Assembly (NCBI GenBank): GCA_030648225.1
Contig: JAUSIA010000363.1
Location: 1-6,514 of the forward strand
Length of the DNA stretch: 6,514 bases
DNA from: Ignavibacteria bacterium
Lineage (GTDB): Bacteria; Bacteroidota; Ignavibacteria; Ignavibacteriales; Ignavibacteriaceae
Reading direction: 5' to 3'
A program made the translations under genes and the position numbers. The notes under the pieces are model-generated. The model saw nothing but the letters and a program-made list of their open reading frames with translations, did no database searches and had not been told where the DNA came from. Position 1 is the stretch's first letter, and each line of letters begins with the position of its first letter. Positions 1 through 5,788 of the stretch are shown piece by piece.

Positions 1-605
1 TCAGTCATTGCATCAACAGAATTAAATGCACCTCCGAAGAGACCAAGTATATGGAAATTTGCTTCAACAAAATTTGTTTCAAGAGGACCTGAATAGGGAG
101 TTCCAATTCCAAATGAAATACCAATATCTTTTTTAATTGAGAAACCAAATCTCTCACCTCCAAAAAGCTGAAAGAAGGGATTAATATACTGCAGTGTCGG
201 AGATATCTGTGTTGCAGTTGGAGGAGCGATTAGTTTACCAAAGCGCATTTTCTCAAAAACTCTTGTAAACACACTCCCGTAATGAATGTCTTCTTCAAGA
301 TTAATTTTAAACGGGAAAGTCATAATCTTTGCGCGTGTTTCAGGGTTAAATGCAAGAAAAGGGTAGAGGGTTCCTTTTATAGATACTGTTTGATTATTTG
401 CGTCCCGGAGATCAACTATTATTTCAGCTTTTGGATCAGGCGGATCAATAAATACTTCCTGCTGGATAAGAATGAACAGGCTGTCATCGAGAGGCTCCAT
501 CTGGTAAAACAGAATTGGTTCTACCTCTTCTTGTGCTAAAGCCGGGAAAAAATTTCCCCAAATGAGAAAGAGAAAAAATAAGAGTAAAAGTTTTCTCAAA
601 GGCAT
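1..605 (-). CDS. Secreted outer-membrane-type protein, paralogue of the next gene upstream (partial, 3' end outside window)
   Basis: I do not recognise a named family. The reading frame is open from an ATG at 605 to the left edge, giving 201 residues plus two bases; the C-terminal part lies outside. An in-frame stop lies upstream, and this ATG gives a clean Sec signal peptide: PLRK, a Leu/Phe-rich core at about residues 5-20, and an ALA|Q cleavage site after residue 24. From residue 31 on it aligns without gaps to the 378-residue protein encoded just upstream, with about 129 of 171 positions identical by hand count. Shared blocks include ILFYQMEP, FIDPPDPK, EIIVDLRD, NQTVSIKGTLYP, IHYGSVFTRVFE, FGGERFG and GTPYSGPLETNF. 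The first 130 residues look like a soluble periplasmic domain; alternating hydrophobic strands from about 140 suggest the start of an outer-membrane barrel. It is the last visible gene of the minus-strand operon, 60 bases after its paralogue. The signal peptide and overall match are solid; the barrel and any function are inferred. Confidence 0.85.
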   Translation of the reverse strand, partial: MPLRKLLLLFFLFLIWGNFFPALAQEEVEPILFYQMEPLDDSLFILIQQEVFIDPPDPKAEIIVDLRDANNQTVSIKGTLYPFLAFNPETRAKIMTFPFKINLEEDIHYGSVFTRVFEKMRFGKLIAPPTATQISPTLQYINPFFQLFGGERFGFSIKKDIGISFGIGTPYSGPLETNFVEANFHILGLFGGAFNSVDAMT

Positions 606-665
606 CAAATTTAAACCTAAAGTAATTTTGAAATTTTAGCACAATATTAAAAAAAAATATATCAT

Positions 666-1802
666 TTAAAGTGATGTGCCTATTTTTAATCTTAAATTAG
701 CGAATATTGAAATAAGTCCAAATTTTCCATCTGCTGTTGTAGAGAAAACGGCAGCCGGACCAATAGCAAATGCACTGAAAGCCCAGTTTTGAGCAATTTT
801 TTGCACAAGAATATCCAGAAGGTACTGAGGTTGTCTTACATCACTATGAGGCATTACATCAATTCTCAAATCGAATGTGCTGCCGGCAAATGATAGCTCC
901 CTTCCGGTAAAGCCAACATGCCATTCATTTAGATATTTTGCTAAATAAAATTTTCCTCTTGTTGAAGCAAGGATGCTCACAGGATACCTGAACTCCCAGT
1001 TGAAATAAGAACCATGCATAATCTTAGCTTTATAATCTTCCGTATCATATTTTACATATTTAGCACTATCCTGGGGGCTTATGTCATCAAGAACATTCAT
1101 ATAGCTTACTTCGAAAAAGTTTCCGAAAGGAACTGTATATCCAAGCTGGAAACCGCTTGTTGTATATAAATTGTTATGATTGTTTTCCTGTTTTATATCA
1201 ATCAATTCATCTATTTTTGTGAAAGCACCGCCATATAAACCAAGAATATGAATGTTGGCTTCAATAAAGTTTGTTTCTAAAGGTCCGGAATAAGGAGTAC
1301 CTAAACCCAAAGAAAATCCTATATCATTTTTTATCGGCAGTCCAAACCTTTCCCCGCCAAAAGCCTGGAGAAATGGATTAACGTATCCCATTGAAGAAGA
1401 TATTTGTACTGCAGTTGGAGGTGAAACAATTTTGTTCACTCTCATCCTTTCAAACACACGAGTGAAGACGCTGCCATAATGAATATTCTCTTCAAGATTA
1501 ATTTTAAAAGGATAAGTAACAATTTTAGCACGTGTCTCAGGTGTTAAAGCAAGCAGAGGATAAAGAGTACCTTTTATTGATACTGTCTGATTGCTTTGGT
1601 CACGCAAGTCAACAATTATTTCTGATTTAGGATCCGGAGGGTCTATAAAAAGTTCTTCCTGTATTTTAATGAAGAGACTATCATCAAATGGTTCCATCTG
1701 GTAGAATAAAATCTGCTCTTCATCTTCTGTCTGGGCTTCTATATAAAACAGAGGTAAAGCTGCAATAATCAGTATTATTACATACAGGGCATTATGTTTC
1801 AT
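666..1802 (-). CDS. Secreted, probable outer-membrane beta-barrel protein (first of two tandem paralogues)
   Basis: This gene encodes 378 residues of no named family that I can recognise. Residues 1-23 form a signal peptide (KHN, hydrophobic core at 6-20, probable cleavage IEA|Q). Residues 31-130 are a conserved block with DDSLF, DPPDPK and IVDLRD, plausibly a small periplasmic domain. From about 140 to the end the sequence is rich in alternating polar/apolar stretches, aromatic residues and glycine (for example GFQLGYTVPFGNFFEVSY at 217-234, WEFRYPVSI, and the final LISIFANLRLKIGTSL), as in outer-membrane barrels of roughly this length. The C-terminal residue is Leu rather than the usual Phe/Tyr. 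No lipobox is seen. The ATG follows the preceding gene by 23 bases and has an A-rich leader without a clear Shine-Dalgarno site. Its position after a GldL/GldM-like pair suggests it is the outer-envelope partner of that complex, perhaps in the role that PorP/SprF or GldN-type proteins have elsewhere, but I see no direct match to either. Existence is near certain, localisation likely, role speculative. Confidence 0.9.
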   Translation of the reverse strand: MKHNALYVIILIIAALPLFYIEAQTEDEEQILFYQMEPFDDSLFIKIQEELFIDPPDPKSEIIVDLRDQSNQTVSIKGTLYPLLALTPETRAKIVTYPFKINLEENIHYGSVFTRVFERMRVNKIVSPPTAVQISSSMGYVNPFLQAFGGERFGLPIKNDIGFSLGLGTPYSGPLETNFIEANIHILGLYGGAFTKIDELIDIKQENNHNNLYTTSGFQLGYTVPFGNFFEVSYMNVLDDISPQDSAKYVKYDTEDYKAKIMHGSYFNWEFRYPVSILASTRGKFYLAKYLNEWHVGFTGRELSFAGSTFDLRIDVMPHSDVRQPQYLLDILVQKIAQNWAFSAFAIGPAAVFSTTADGKFGLISIFANLRLKIGTSL

Positions 1803-1826
1803 TTTTTACTTAATATTAATTGAAGA

Positions 1827-2777
1827 TTATTTTGAAAAGTCTGTAAAAATAAATGAGTCTCCCACTTGTACGCGGTCTTTAGATCGTTCATCAACAACTG
1901 TAAAGAAGAAATTAGCTTTGTATCTTCCTTCGGGGTCGCGCATGTCTCCATACTTGTCGAGCCATTCATCAAAGCGGTTTTCGTTTGAAGCAAGATTAAG
2001 TGAGACATTATATACAGAATTTCCTTTGCTGTCTTTTACAGGACCTGTAACAGAAATCGGGCCGGAATATGTTGCTTTGAGTTGATCAGGTCTCTCATCA
2101 ATTATAGAGACAGTAAACACTGTAATTCTTTGCAAATCTCTTACGTAAATATTTGATCCGCTCATTTTAGTGGTAACTTTTTCAATTTTTACCTGAGGTG
2201 GTCTGTTTGGAATAACTTTAACTTTTTCTTCCCGGCTTCCAAATTTTACAACTACTTCACTTTGGTCGGTAAGATCGAAAGTTTTTTCTTCACCCGGCGG
2301 AATTACGGCAATAGGGTTATTTAAATTCTTTGGATCGTAAATATAAGTTGGCACACTGCCTGTATTCTTTGCTTTATTCCATGTGTGCTGAATAAAGGTT
2401 TGCTTAAGGGAAATAGGCATCTGCAATAAATTCTGTTCATTAACAATTTCTTTTTTTTGCTCTTCTTCGGGAGGTATTTCTTTTACCTTTTCAGTTAAGG
2501 TTTGAATCTTCTGATTCATGGAAGCAAGCTTTTCTTTAAGTTCAATGTTTTCAACTTCAATATTTGGATCTATCTCAATTGAAAATTTTATGTTTTGTGC
2601 ATAAAGTGAATCAAGCAGAGCAACAAGAGAATCTCTTACAGCTTTATCAACTGTTTCTTCTTCCGCAACAACTCTGCTTAAATCTAAATCTGCACCTTTT
2701 AAAGCAAGCACTGTAATAACAAATATGTACAGCACCTGGTAAATTATAAACTTACTATCCCTATTCTTCTTAATCAT
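1827..2777 (-). CDS. Bitopic periplasmic protein, GldM-like (divergent, short)
   Basis: This 316-residue protein has one uncleaved N-terminal membrane helix (about residues 10-27, after the basic stretch IKKNRDSK), a helical segment at 40-60, a charged coiled coil at about 74-105 ending in PPEEE, and a beta-rich periplasmic remainder. That remainder has a segment at 140-190 and an apparent Ig-like domain from NRPPQVKIEKV (191) to the end, including SIIDERPDQLKATYSGP. The membrane helix, with YIFVITVLALKG, follows the pattern of the GldM/PorM N-terminus (YLVFIAMLALN). In that family this helix threads the GldL channel and the periplasmic part, a helical domain followed by Ig-like domains, reaches to the outer membrane. 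GldM is usually over 500 residues, so this would be a shortened version with fewer Ig-like repeats. It starts 9 bases after the stop of the GldL-like gene, and its weak AAGAG ribosome site overlaps that gene's end, consistent with coupled expression. Topology is confident; the GldM relationship is inferred from short motifs, architecture and neighbour. A TolR/ExbD or generic stator protein is the alternative. Confidence 0.9.
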   Translation of the reverse strand: MIKKNRDSKFIIYQVLYIFVITVLALKGADLDLSRVVAEEETVDKAVRDSLVALLDSLYAQNIKFSIEIDPNIEVENIELKEKLASMNQKIQTLTEKVKEIPPEEEQKKEIVNEQNLLQMPISLKQTFIQHTWNKAKNTGSVPTYIYDPKNLNNPIAVIPPGEEKTFDLTDQSEVVVKFGSREEKVKVIPNRPPQVKIEKVTTKMSGSNIYVRDLQRITVFTVSIIDERPDQLKATYSGPISVTGPVKDSKGNSVYNVSLNLASNENRFDEWLDKYGDMRDPEGRYKANFFFTVVDERSKDRVQVGDSFIFTDFSK

Positions 2778-2786
2778 AATATTCTC

Positions 2787-3776
2787 TTATCTTTTTACAA
2801 CTATTGATTCAAGATGTTTAAGACCTGTTATTGTCTTTTCATCACCAAGCGAATTTGAAGCCTGAGTAATTGAATTTGCAAGTTCCTTTAACTGTAAAAT
2901 CTTCTCAGGGCTAATGCTTTGAACTGTACTTATCTTTTCAAGAACAGAATGAACTGTCGCAAAATTTTTCTGAACAAGTTCACTTAAACGGGCAGTTTGT
3001 TCAAGAATATTTCTATAAGATTCAAGATCTTTTAATGTAAGTTCAGCACCTCTTGCTGCAGAGCCGGAACCTCCGCTTAACTGCTTAAGAAGATTTTTTG
3101 AGTTTTCAATTTGTATTCTCGAAAAATACCTCTCTTTAATATCTATTACATGATTAACAACATTCTGGAACTCTATCCCAAGCTGGTCAAGCACAGGCTC
3201 AAATAATTTTCCAAGAGCAAGTACTATTAATGCCTTAACTTCAAAAGGAACTGAAAGCCCGAGAAAGACTTCTTCACCAAGCTGGATACTTATAAGAAGT
3301 ATTGCAGCACCAATTAAAGGAAGTGCTGTTGAGATGCTGTCAATAACACTTGTGTAAGAAGAAACAATACGGTCAATTGTTTCTGAAGCGGGGGTTCTTA
3401 TTATTTCTAATCTTAACTTGTTGTAAGCAAGGTATGCAAGAAAAAGAAAGAGTGCATAAACCACAACCGGAAGCCACCAGAAACTGTATGGTGAAATCAT
3501 ATTTGGATCAGGCTGCCAGGCGGGGAATAAAGATTGTGCAATTTTTATTGTAACATCTCCAAGGATGGGTACAGTTGAAAGATCAAGAAAAAATGAAATG
3601 AAAAGAGCAACAAAGGAGATGATTGCCGGTTTTATTATTAAAGTAAATTTTATATTACTTACTGCTGTATGAGTATAACGTTCAAGCTCCTCCTCCAAAC
3701 CATCTTTTGAATACAAATCGGGAAATTTATTTGAAATTACTTCTGCCTGTTCTCTTGCGGTTTCTGTTATTAACAT
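2787..3776 (-). CDS. Polytopic inner-membrane protein with C-terminal helical tail, GldL-like / ion-channel stator candidate
   Basis: This 329-residue protein has a soluble N-terminus (1-42) and four predicted membrane helices at about 43-64, 100-118, 148-166 and 178-196. A cytoplasmic tail follows, rich in heptad-like helices (200-232 and 246-310) around a flexible GGSGSAARG linker. The last two helices read like the GldL/PorL hairpin: LIGAAILL in the first and ALIVLALGKLFEPV in the second resemble GldL's GAAVVIIGAL and ALIF..SAFEP, and GldL also carries a helical cytoplasmic tail. GldL has only two membrane helices, so the first two here would be an addition. A MotA/TolQ/ExbB-type channel with four helices is an alternative; the PLIG at 153-156 is faintly reminiscent of its PLLGLLGT motif. 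Glutamates 168, 169, 179 and 193 lie at the helix ends and could include an ion-carrying carboxylate. The ATG at 3776 is preceded by a good ribosome site (AAAGAGG, 3784-3790). This is the first gene of the operon. Membrane topology is confident; the family is a hypothesis. Confidence 0.9.
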   Translation of the reverse strand: MLITETAREQAEVISNKFPDLYSKDGLEEELERYTHTAVSNIKFTLIIKPAIISFVALFISFFLDLSTVPILGDVTIKIAQSLFPAWQPDPNMISPYSFWWLPVVVYALFLFLAYLAYNKLRLEIIRTPASETIDRIVSSYTSVIDSISTALPLIGAAILLISIQLGEEVFLGLSVPFEVKALIVLALGKLFEPVLDQLGIEFQNVVNHVIDIKERYFSRIQIENSKNLLKQLSGGSGSAARGAELTLKDLESYRNILEQTARLSELVQKNFATVHSVLEKISTVQSISPEKILQLKELANSITQASNSLGDEKTITGLKHLESIVVKR

Positions 3777-3783
3777 TAAATAG

Positions 3784-3790
3784 CCTCTTT
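3784..3790 (-). promoter_or_regulatory. Ribosome binding site of the minus-strand operon
   Basis: Read on the minus strand this is AAAGAGG, seven bases before the ATG at 3776. It is the clearest Shine-Dalgarno site in the window and supports the chosen start of the four-helix membrane protein. Most other genes here have only A/T-rich leaders. Confidence 0.65.
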
Positions 3791-3807
3791 ATTTAAAAAT
3801 TTTTAAG

Positions 3808-3820
3808 AAAGGATTCCTTT
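3808..3820. repeat. 13-base dyad in the leader of the minus-strand operon
   Basis: AAAGGA and TCCTTT flank a single central base, giving a near-perfect palindrome. It sits between the candidate -10 element (3835-3840) and the ribosome site (3784-3790) of the GldL-like gene, where it could serve as an operator. As an RNA stem it would lack a loop, so a DNA-binding site is the better reading. No known regulator can be assigned from the sequence. Confidence 0.3.
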
Positions 3821-3834
3821 TCTTTTGATTGCCT

Positions 3835-3862
3835 ATTAAAATTACAACTATCATACCATCAA
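3835..3862 (-). promoter_or_regulatory. Candidate sigma-70-type promoter of the minus-strand operon
   Basis: On the minus strand TTGATG (3862-3857) and TTTAAT (3840-3835) are separated by 16 bases. They match four of six -35 and five of six -10 consensus positions. The leader to the ATG at 3776 would be about 50 bases. A competing signal of the Bacteroidetes type, TACCTTTG on the minus strand at 3911-3904 with a TTTG further upstream, gives a longer leader, but its spacing is a little wide. In DNA this AT-rich such matches arise by chance, so this is only a candidate. Confidence 0.35.
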
Positions 3863-4029
3863 TGTATTTAAATAAGACGTTTTACCTTTTATTGAATTGG
3901 GAACAAAGGTAACAGATGTTGAAAAAAATCTAATCAAAAAAAGGAATATTACGTCTATGCGATTATTAAAATATTAAAAAAAATGCTTTTACAAAAGATA
4001 ACCCAAAATTTTAGGTACAAAGTTGATTT

Positions 4030-4056
4030 AAAGTAATTCTTAATCACAATTACTTT
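4030..4056. repeat. AT-rich 9-base inverted repeat
   Basis: AAAGTAATT (4030-4038) and AATTACTTT (4048-4056) are exact reverse complements separated by nine bases. The right arm continues into TTGACA at 4057-4062, which could be a -35 element, although no convincing -10 follows it at normal spacing. It may be a binding site for a dimeric regulator, a weak hairpin, or chance in AT-rich sequence. Confidence 0.3.
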
Positions 4057-4146
4057 TTGACAAAAACAAAGTAAAATTTACCAATTAACTGAGTAAAAGA
4101 TTATTTTAACCGAGGTCATTTAAAATATCTTTTATTTATTAAACAT

Positions 4147-4175
4147 TTAACGGGATCTGTATGAAAGTATATAAT
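4147..4175 (+). promoter_or_regulatory. Candidate promoter of the GH13 gene, close to the start codon
   Basis: TTAACG (4147-4152) and a perfect TATAAT (4170-4175) are separated by 17 bases. Transcription would start around 4182, leaving a leader of only about 8-10 bases before the ATG at 4191. This agrees with the lack of any Shine-Dalgarno site there. The -10 lies in an AAT/ATT-rich stretch, so a chance match is possible. Confidence 0.35.
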
Positions 4176-4193
4176 TATTAATTATTAATTATG
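4173..4193 (+). repeat. Three tandem heptamers running into the GH13 start codon
   Basis: AATTATT is present at 4173-4179 and 4180-4186, followed by AATTATG at 4187-4193, whose last three bases are the start codon. The array overlaps the TATAAT candidate. Loss or gain of a unit would change the leader length without altering the protein. Three units are few, and the match may be chance. Confidence 0.4.
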
Positions 4194-5663
4194 CTGAAAA
4201 ATTCAAAGTTGTATGAAATAAACACAAGAGTTTGGATAAAGCGTTTTGGTAAGAATGCTTCTTTAACATCAGTCCCCGATGAAGTATTTATTGAACTTGC
4301 AAACTTTGGTTTTGAAGCTGTATGGTTAATGGGAGTTTGGAAAACCTGTGATAACCTAATAGAAAAATGCTGCTTCGCACCCGATCTTATCTCTTCTTAC
4401 AGCAAAGCACTAAAAGATTGGGAAAAGAAAGATGTAATTGGTTCTCCTTATGCAATAGACTGTTATGAATTAAACCCCGCACTCGGAAAGACATCGGACC
4501 TTCTGAAGTTAAAAGAAAAACTTAATAATATTGGATTAAAAATAATACTCGATTTTGTTCCGAATCATTTTGGTGCTGAAAGCAGGTTTATAAAAACAAA
4601 TCCCGAAGTTTTTCTTGAAGCCAATGAAGACCTTCTTGTAAAAGATCCTTTGACTTTTTTCAAACCTGAAATTTCCGAAAAAATTTTTGTTCATGGTCGT
4701 GATCCATTCTTTCTTCCCTGGACAGATACTATACAAGTAAATTATTTTAATCCTGCTGCAAGAAGTTTTATGATCCAGCAGCTTCTTAATCTTGCTGAAT
4801 ACTGTGATGGAGTACGATGCGATATGGCAATGCTTCCTCTTAACAACGTATTTTATAACACCTGGCTTGGTGTACTTAACCGTTTTAGATATAAAAGAAT
4901 TGAGGAAGAATTCTGGAAAGAAGCAATTCAGAAGGTCAAAAAGAAATGTCCGGATTTTATTTTTCTTGCCGAAACATATTGGGATCTTGAGTATCAGCTT
5001 CAGAAATTGGGATTTGATTTTACATACGATAAACAACTTACGGATCGTCTTGTTACTGGAGATGCAGCTAATATAAAAACTTATCTTTTTGCTGACAATG
5101 ATTATCAGATGAAGTCTGTCCGCTTTATTGAAAATCATGATGAAGAACGCGCTGTAACAAAATTTGGCAAAGAAAGATCCATGGCTGCAGCTACTGTTAT
5201 AAGCACAATAAAAGGGATGAAGCTGTATTACGATGGTCAGCTTGAAGGATGGAAAATTAAACTTCCTGTACAGCTAGGAAGAGAACCTGAAGAAAGAACA
5301 TCCCAAAGGGTAAAAAATTATTATCATAAAATTCTGGGAATAACAAAGGATAAAATTTTCAGTGAAGGTAACTGGACAATGATTGAACCAATTCCTGCCG
5401 GTGAAGGTAATTTAAGCTTTCAAAATTTCTTTACGTGGATTTGGGACTATAAAAATGATCTGAGAATTGTAGTTATAAATTATTCTGCGGTAACTTCTCA
5501 GTGCAGATTGAGAATACTTCTCAATTCAGATAAAGAAAATATTACTCTGATAGATCTTTTAACAGGTGATGAATATTTACGCTCAGTAAAAGAAATGGAA
5601 ACACCCGGTTTATTCATTGAACTGAAAGGTTTCAATAGTCATATCTTTTCTATAAAAAATTAA
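4191..5663 (+). CDS. GH13 alpha-amylase-family glycoside hydrolase, cytoplasmic
   Basis: This 490-residue enzyme should hydrolyse or transfer alpha-glucosidic bonds of an intracellular glucan or oligosaccharide; the exact substrate is not readable. All four GH13 conserved regions are present: DFVPNH (121-126), GVRCD with the nucleophile Asp211 (Arg209 before it), LAE with the acid/base Glu261, and ENHD with the transition-state Asp317. The barrel starts at once (YEINTRVW, 8-15) and closes near 380; a beta-rich C-terminal domain fills about 395-490. There is no signal peptide, membrane segment or carbohydrate-binding module, so it is cytoplasmic. The segments DGVRCDMAML, ETYWDLEYQLQKLGFDFTYDK and DGQLEGW recall a group of bacterial alpha-amylase-family proteins that, as far as I know, is little characterised. 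The start is the first ATG after an in-frame TAA at 4179. It lacks a Shine-Dalgarno site. It is transcribed away from the membrane operon and 125 bases ahead of a radical SAM gene. Family assignment is certain, specificity unknown. Confidence 0.96.
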   Translation: MLKNSKLYEINTRVWIKRFGKNASLTSVPDEVFIELANFGFEAVWLMGVWKTCDNLIEKCCFAPDLISSYSKALKDWEKKDVIGSPYAIDCYELNPALGKTSDLLKLKEKLNNIGLKIILDFVPNHFGAESRFIKTNPEVFLEANEDLLVKDPLTFFKPEISEKIFVHGRDPFFLPWTDTIQVNYFNPAARSFMIQQLLNLAEYCDGVRCDMAMLPLNNVFYNTWLGVLNRFRYKRIEEEFWKEAIQKVKKKCPDFIFLAETYWDLEYQLQKLGFDFTYDKQLTDRLVTGDAANIKTYLFADNDYQMKSVRFIENHDEERAVTKFGKERSMAAATVISTIKGMKLYYDGQLEGWKIKLPVQLGREPEERTSQRVKNYYHKILGITKDKIFSEGNWTMIEPIPAGEGNLSFQNFFTWIWDYKNDLRIVVINYSAVTSQCRLRILLNSDKENITLIDLLTGDEYLRSVKEMETPGLFIELKGFNSHIFSIKN

Positions 5664-5726
5664 AATACACTTTTAATGCAGAACAGTGGAAGAAGCACAA
5701 ATGTTTAAGCTGCGGCAGGTTAACAG

Positions 5727-5732
5727 TATAAT
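5727..5732 (+). promoter_or_regulatory. Possible -10 element of the radical SAM gene
   Basis: This is an exact TATAAT about 57 bases before the ATG at 5789. The candidate -35 at normal spacing (TTAAGC, 5705-5710) matches only three of six positions, so this is weak support for an independent promoter. Confidence 0.25.
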
Positions 5733-5750
5733 ATTTAGACCTTAATTATT

Positions 5751-5764
5751 AAAAAATATTTTTT
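5751..5764. repeat. 14-base palindrome of A6-TA-T6
   Basis: Six A, TA and six T form a perfect palindrome just downstream of the possible -10 element. It has no loop and no GC, so it is unlikely to be a terminator. It could be a bent or regulator-binding site, or simple AT-rich noise. Confidence 0.3.
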
Positions 5765-5769
5765 ATCTT

Positions 5770-5783
5770 TTCTTTTAAAAGAA
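5770..5783. repeat. 14-base palindrome next to the radical SAM start
   Basis: TTCTTTTAAAAGAA is an exact palindrome ending five bases before the ATG at 5789. Its right half (AAAAGAA) is also the only purine run that could help ribosome binding, so a bound protein or a folded RNA there could affect expression. Function is unproven. Confidence 0.35.
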
Positions 5784-5788
5784 TCAAA

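Larger units (their letters stand above)
3777..4190. other. Divergent intergenic region without genes
   Basis: These 414 bases separate the minus-strand operon from the plus-strand GH13 gene. They are very AT-rich and stop codons are frequent in all frames I read; the only starts give peptides of a few codons. I see no tRNA, no riboswitch-like conserved core and no IS end. The content I can point to is the candidate promoters for both directions, the 3808-3820 dyad, the 4030-4056 inverted repeat and the heptamer repeat at 4173-4193. Confidence 0.75.
5664..5788. other. Short intergenic region between GH13 and radical SAM genes
   Basis: A TATAAT at 5727-5732 could be a -10 element for the downstream gene, but the sequence 16-18 bases upstream is a poor -35 match. 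Two exact 14-base palindromes follow at 5751-5764 and 5770-5783. I find no stem-loop with a GC stem and U-run, so no terminator for the GH13 gene is called; read-through into the next gene is possible. Confidence 0.5.

Noticed and set aside
282..539. Plus-strand open frame of 85 codons
   Set aside because: It lies wholly inside the minus-strand secreted paralogue, whose protein is conserved with its neighbour; the plus-strand translation has no recognisable features.
606..665. Possible terminator between the two paralogues (nine-T run on the minus strand)
   Set aside because: No stable stem precedes the T-run; the flanking sequence is AT-rich without GC pairing.
1799..2008. Minus-strand 69-codon frame
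   Set aside because: It overlaps the 3' end of the GldM-like gene in another frame and has low-complexity translation; the GldM-like frame is clearly the real one.
3350..3553. Plus-strand 67-codon frame with a hydrophobic, lipoprotein-like start
   Set aside because: It is antisense to the membrane helices of the GldL-like protein, which explains the apparent hydrophobic stretch; no promoter or ribosome site supports it.
4057..4085. TTGACA as the promoter of the GH13 gene
   Set aside because: The -35 is perfect, but the best hexamer at 16-17 bases (TACCAA) is a poor -10, and TAAAAT lies far too close.
4161..4181. Upstream ATG giving a six-codon peptide before the GH13 gene
   Set aside because: It is too short and lacks a ribosome site, with nothing to suggest an attenuator peptide.
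4792..5076. 94-codon plus-strand frame inside the GH13 gene
   Set aside because: It is a shifted frame across conserved regions II and III of an intact enzyme.
4536..5138. 200-codon minus-strand frame
   Set aside because: It is antisense to the core of the GH13 gene, including catalytic motifs; the translation is Lys/Ile/Phe-rich with no domain pattern.
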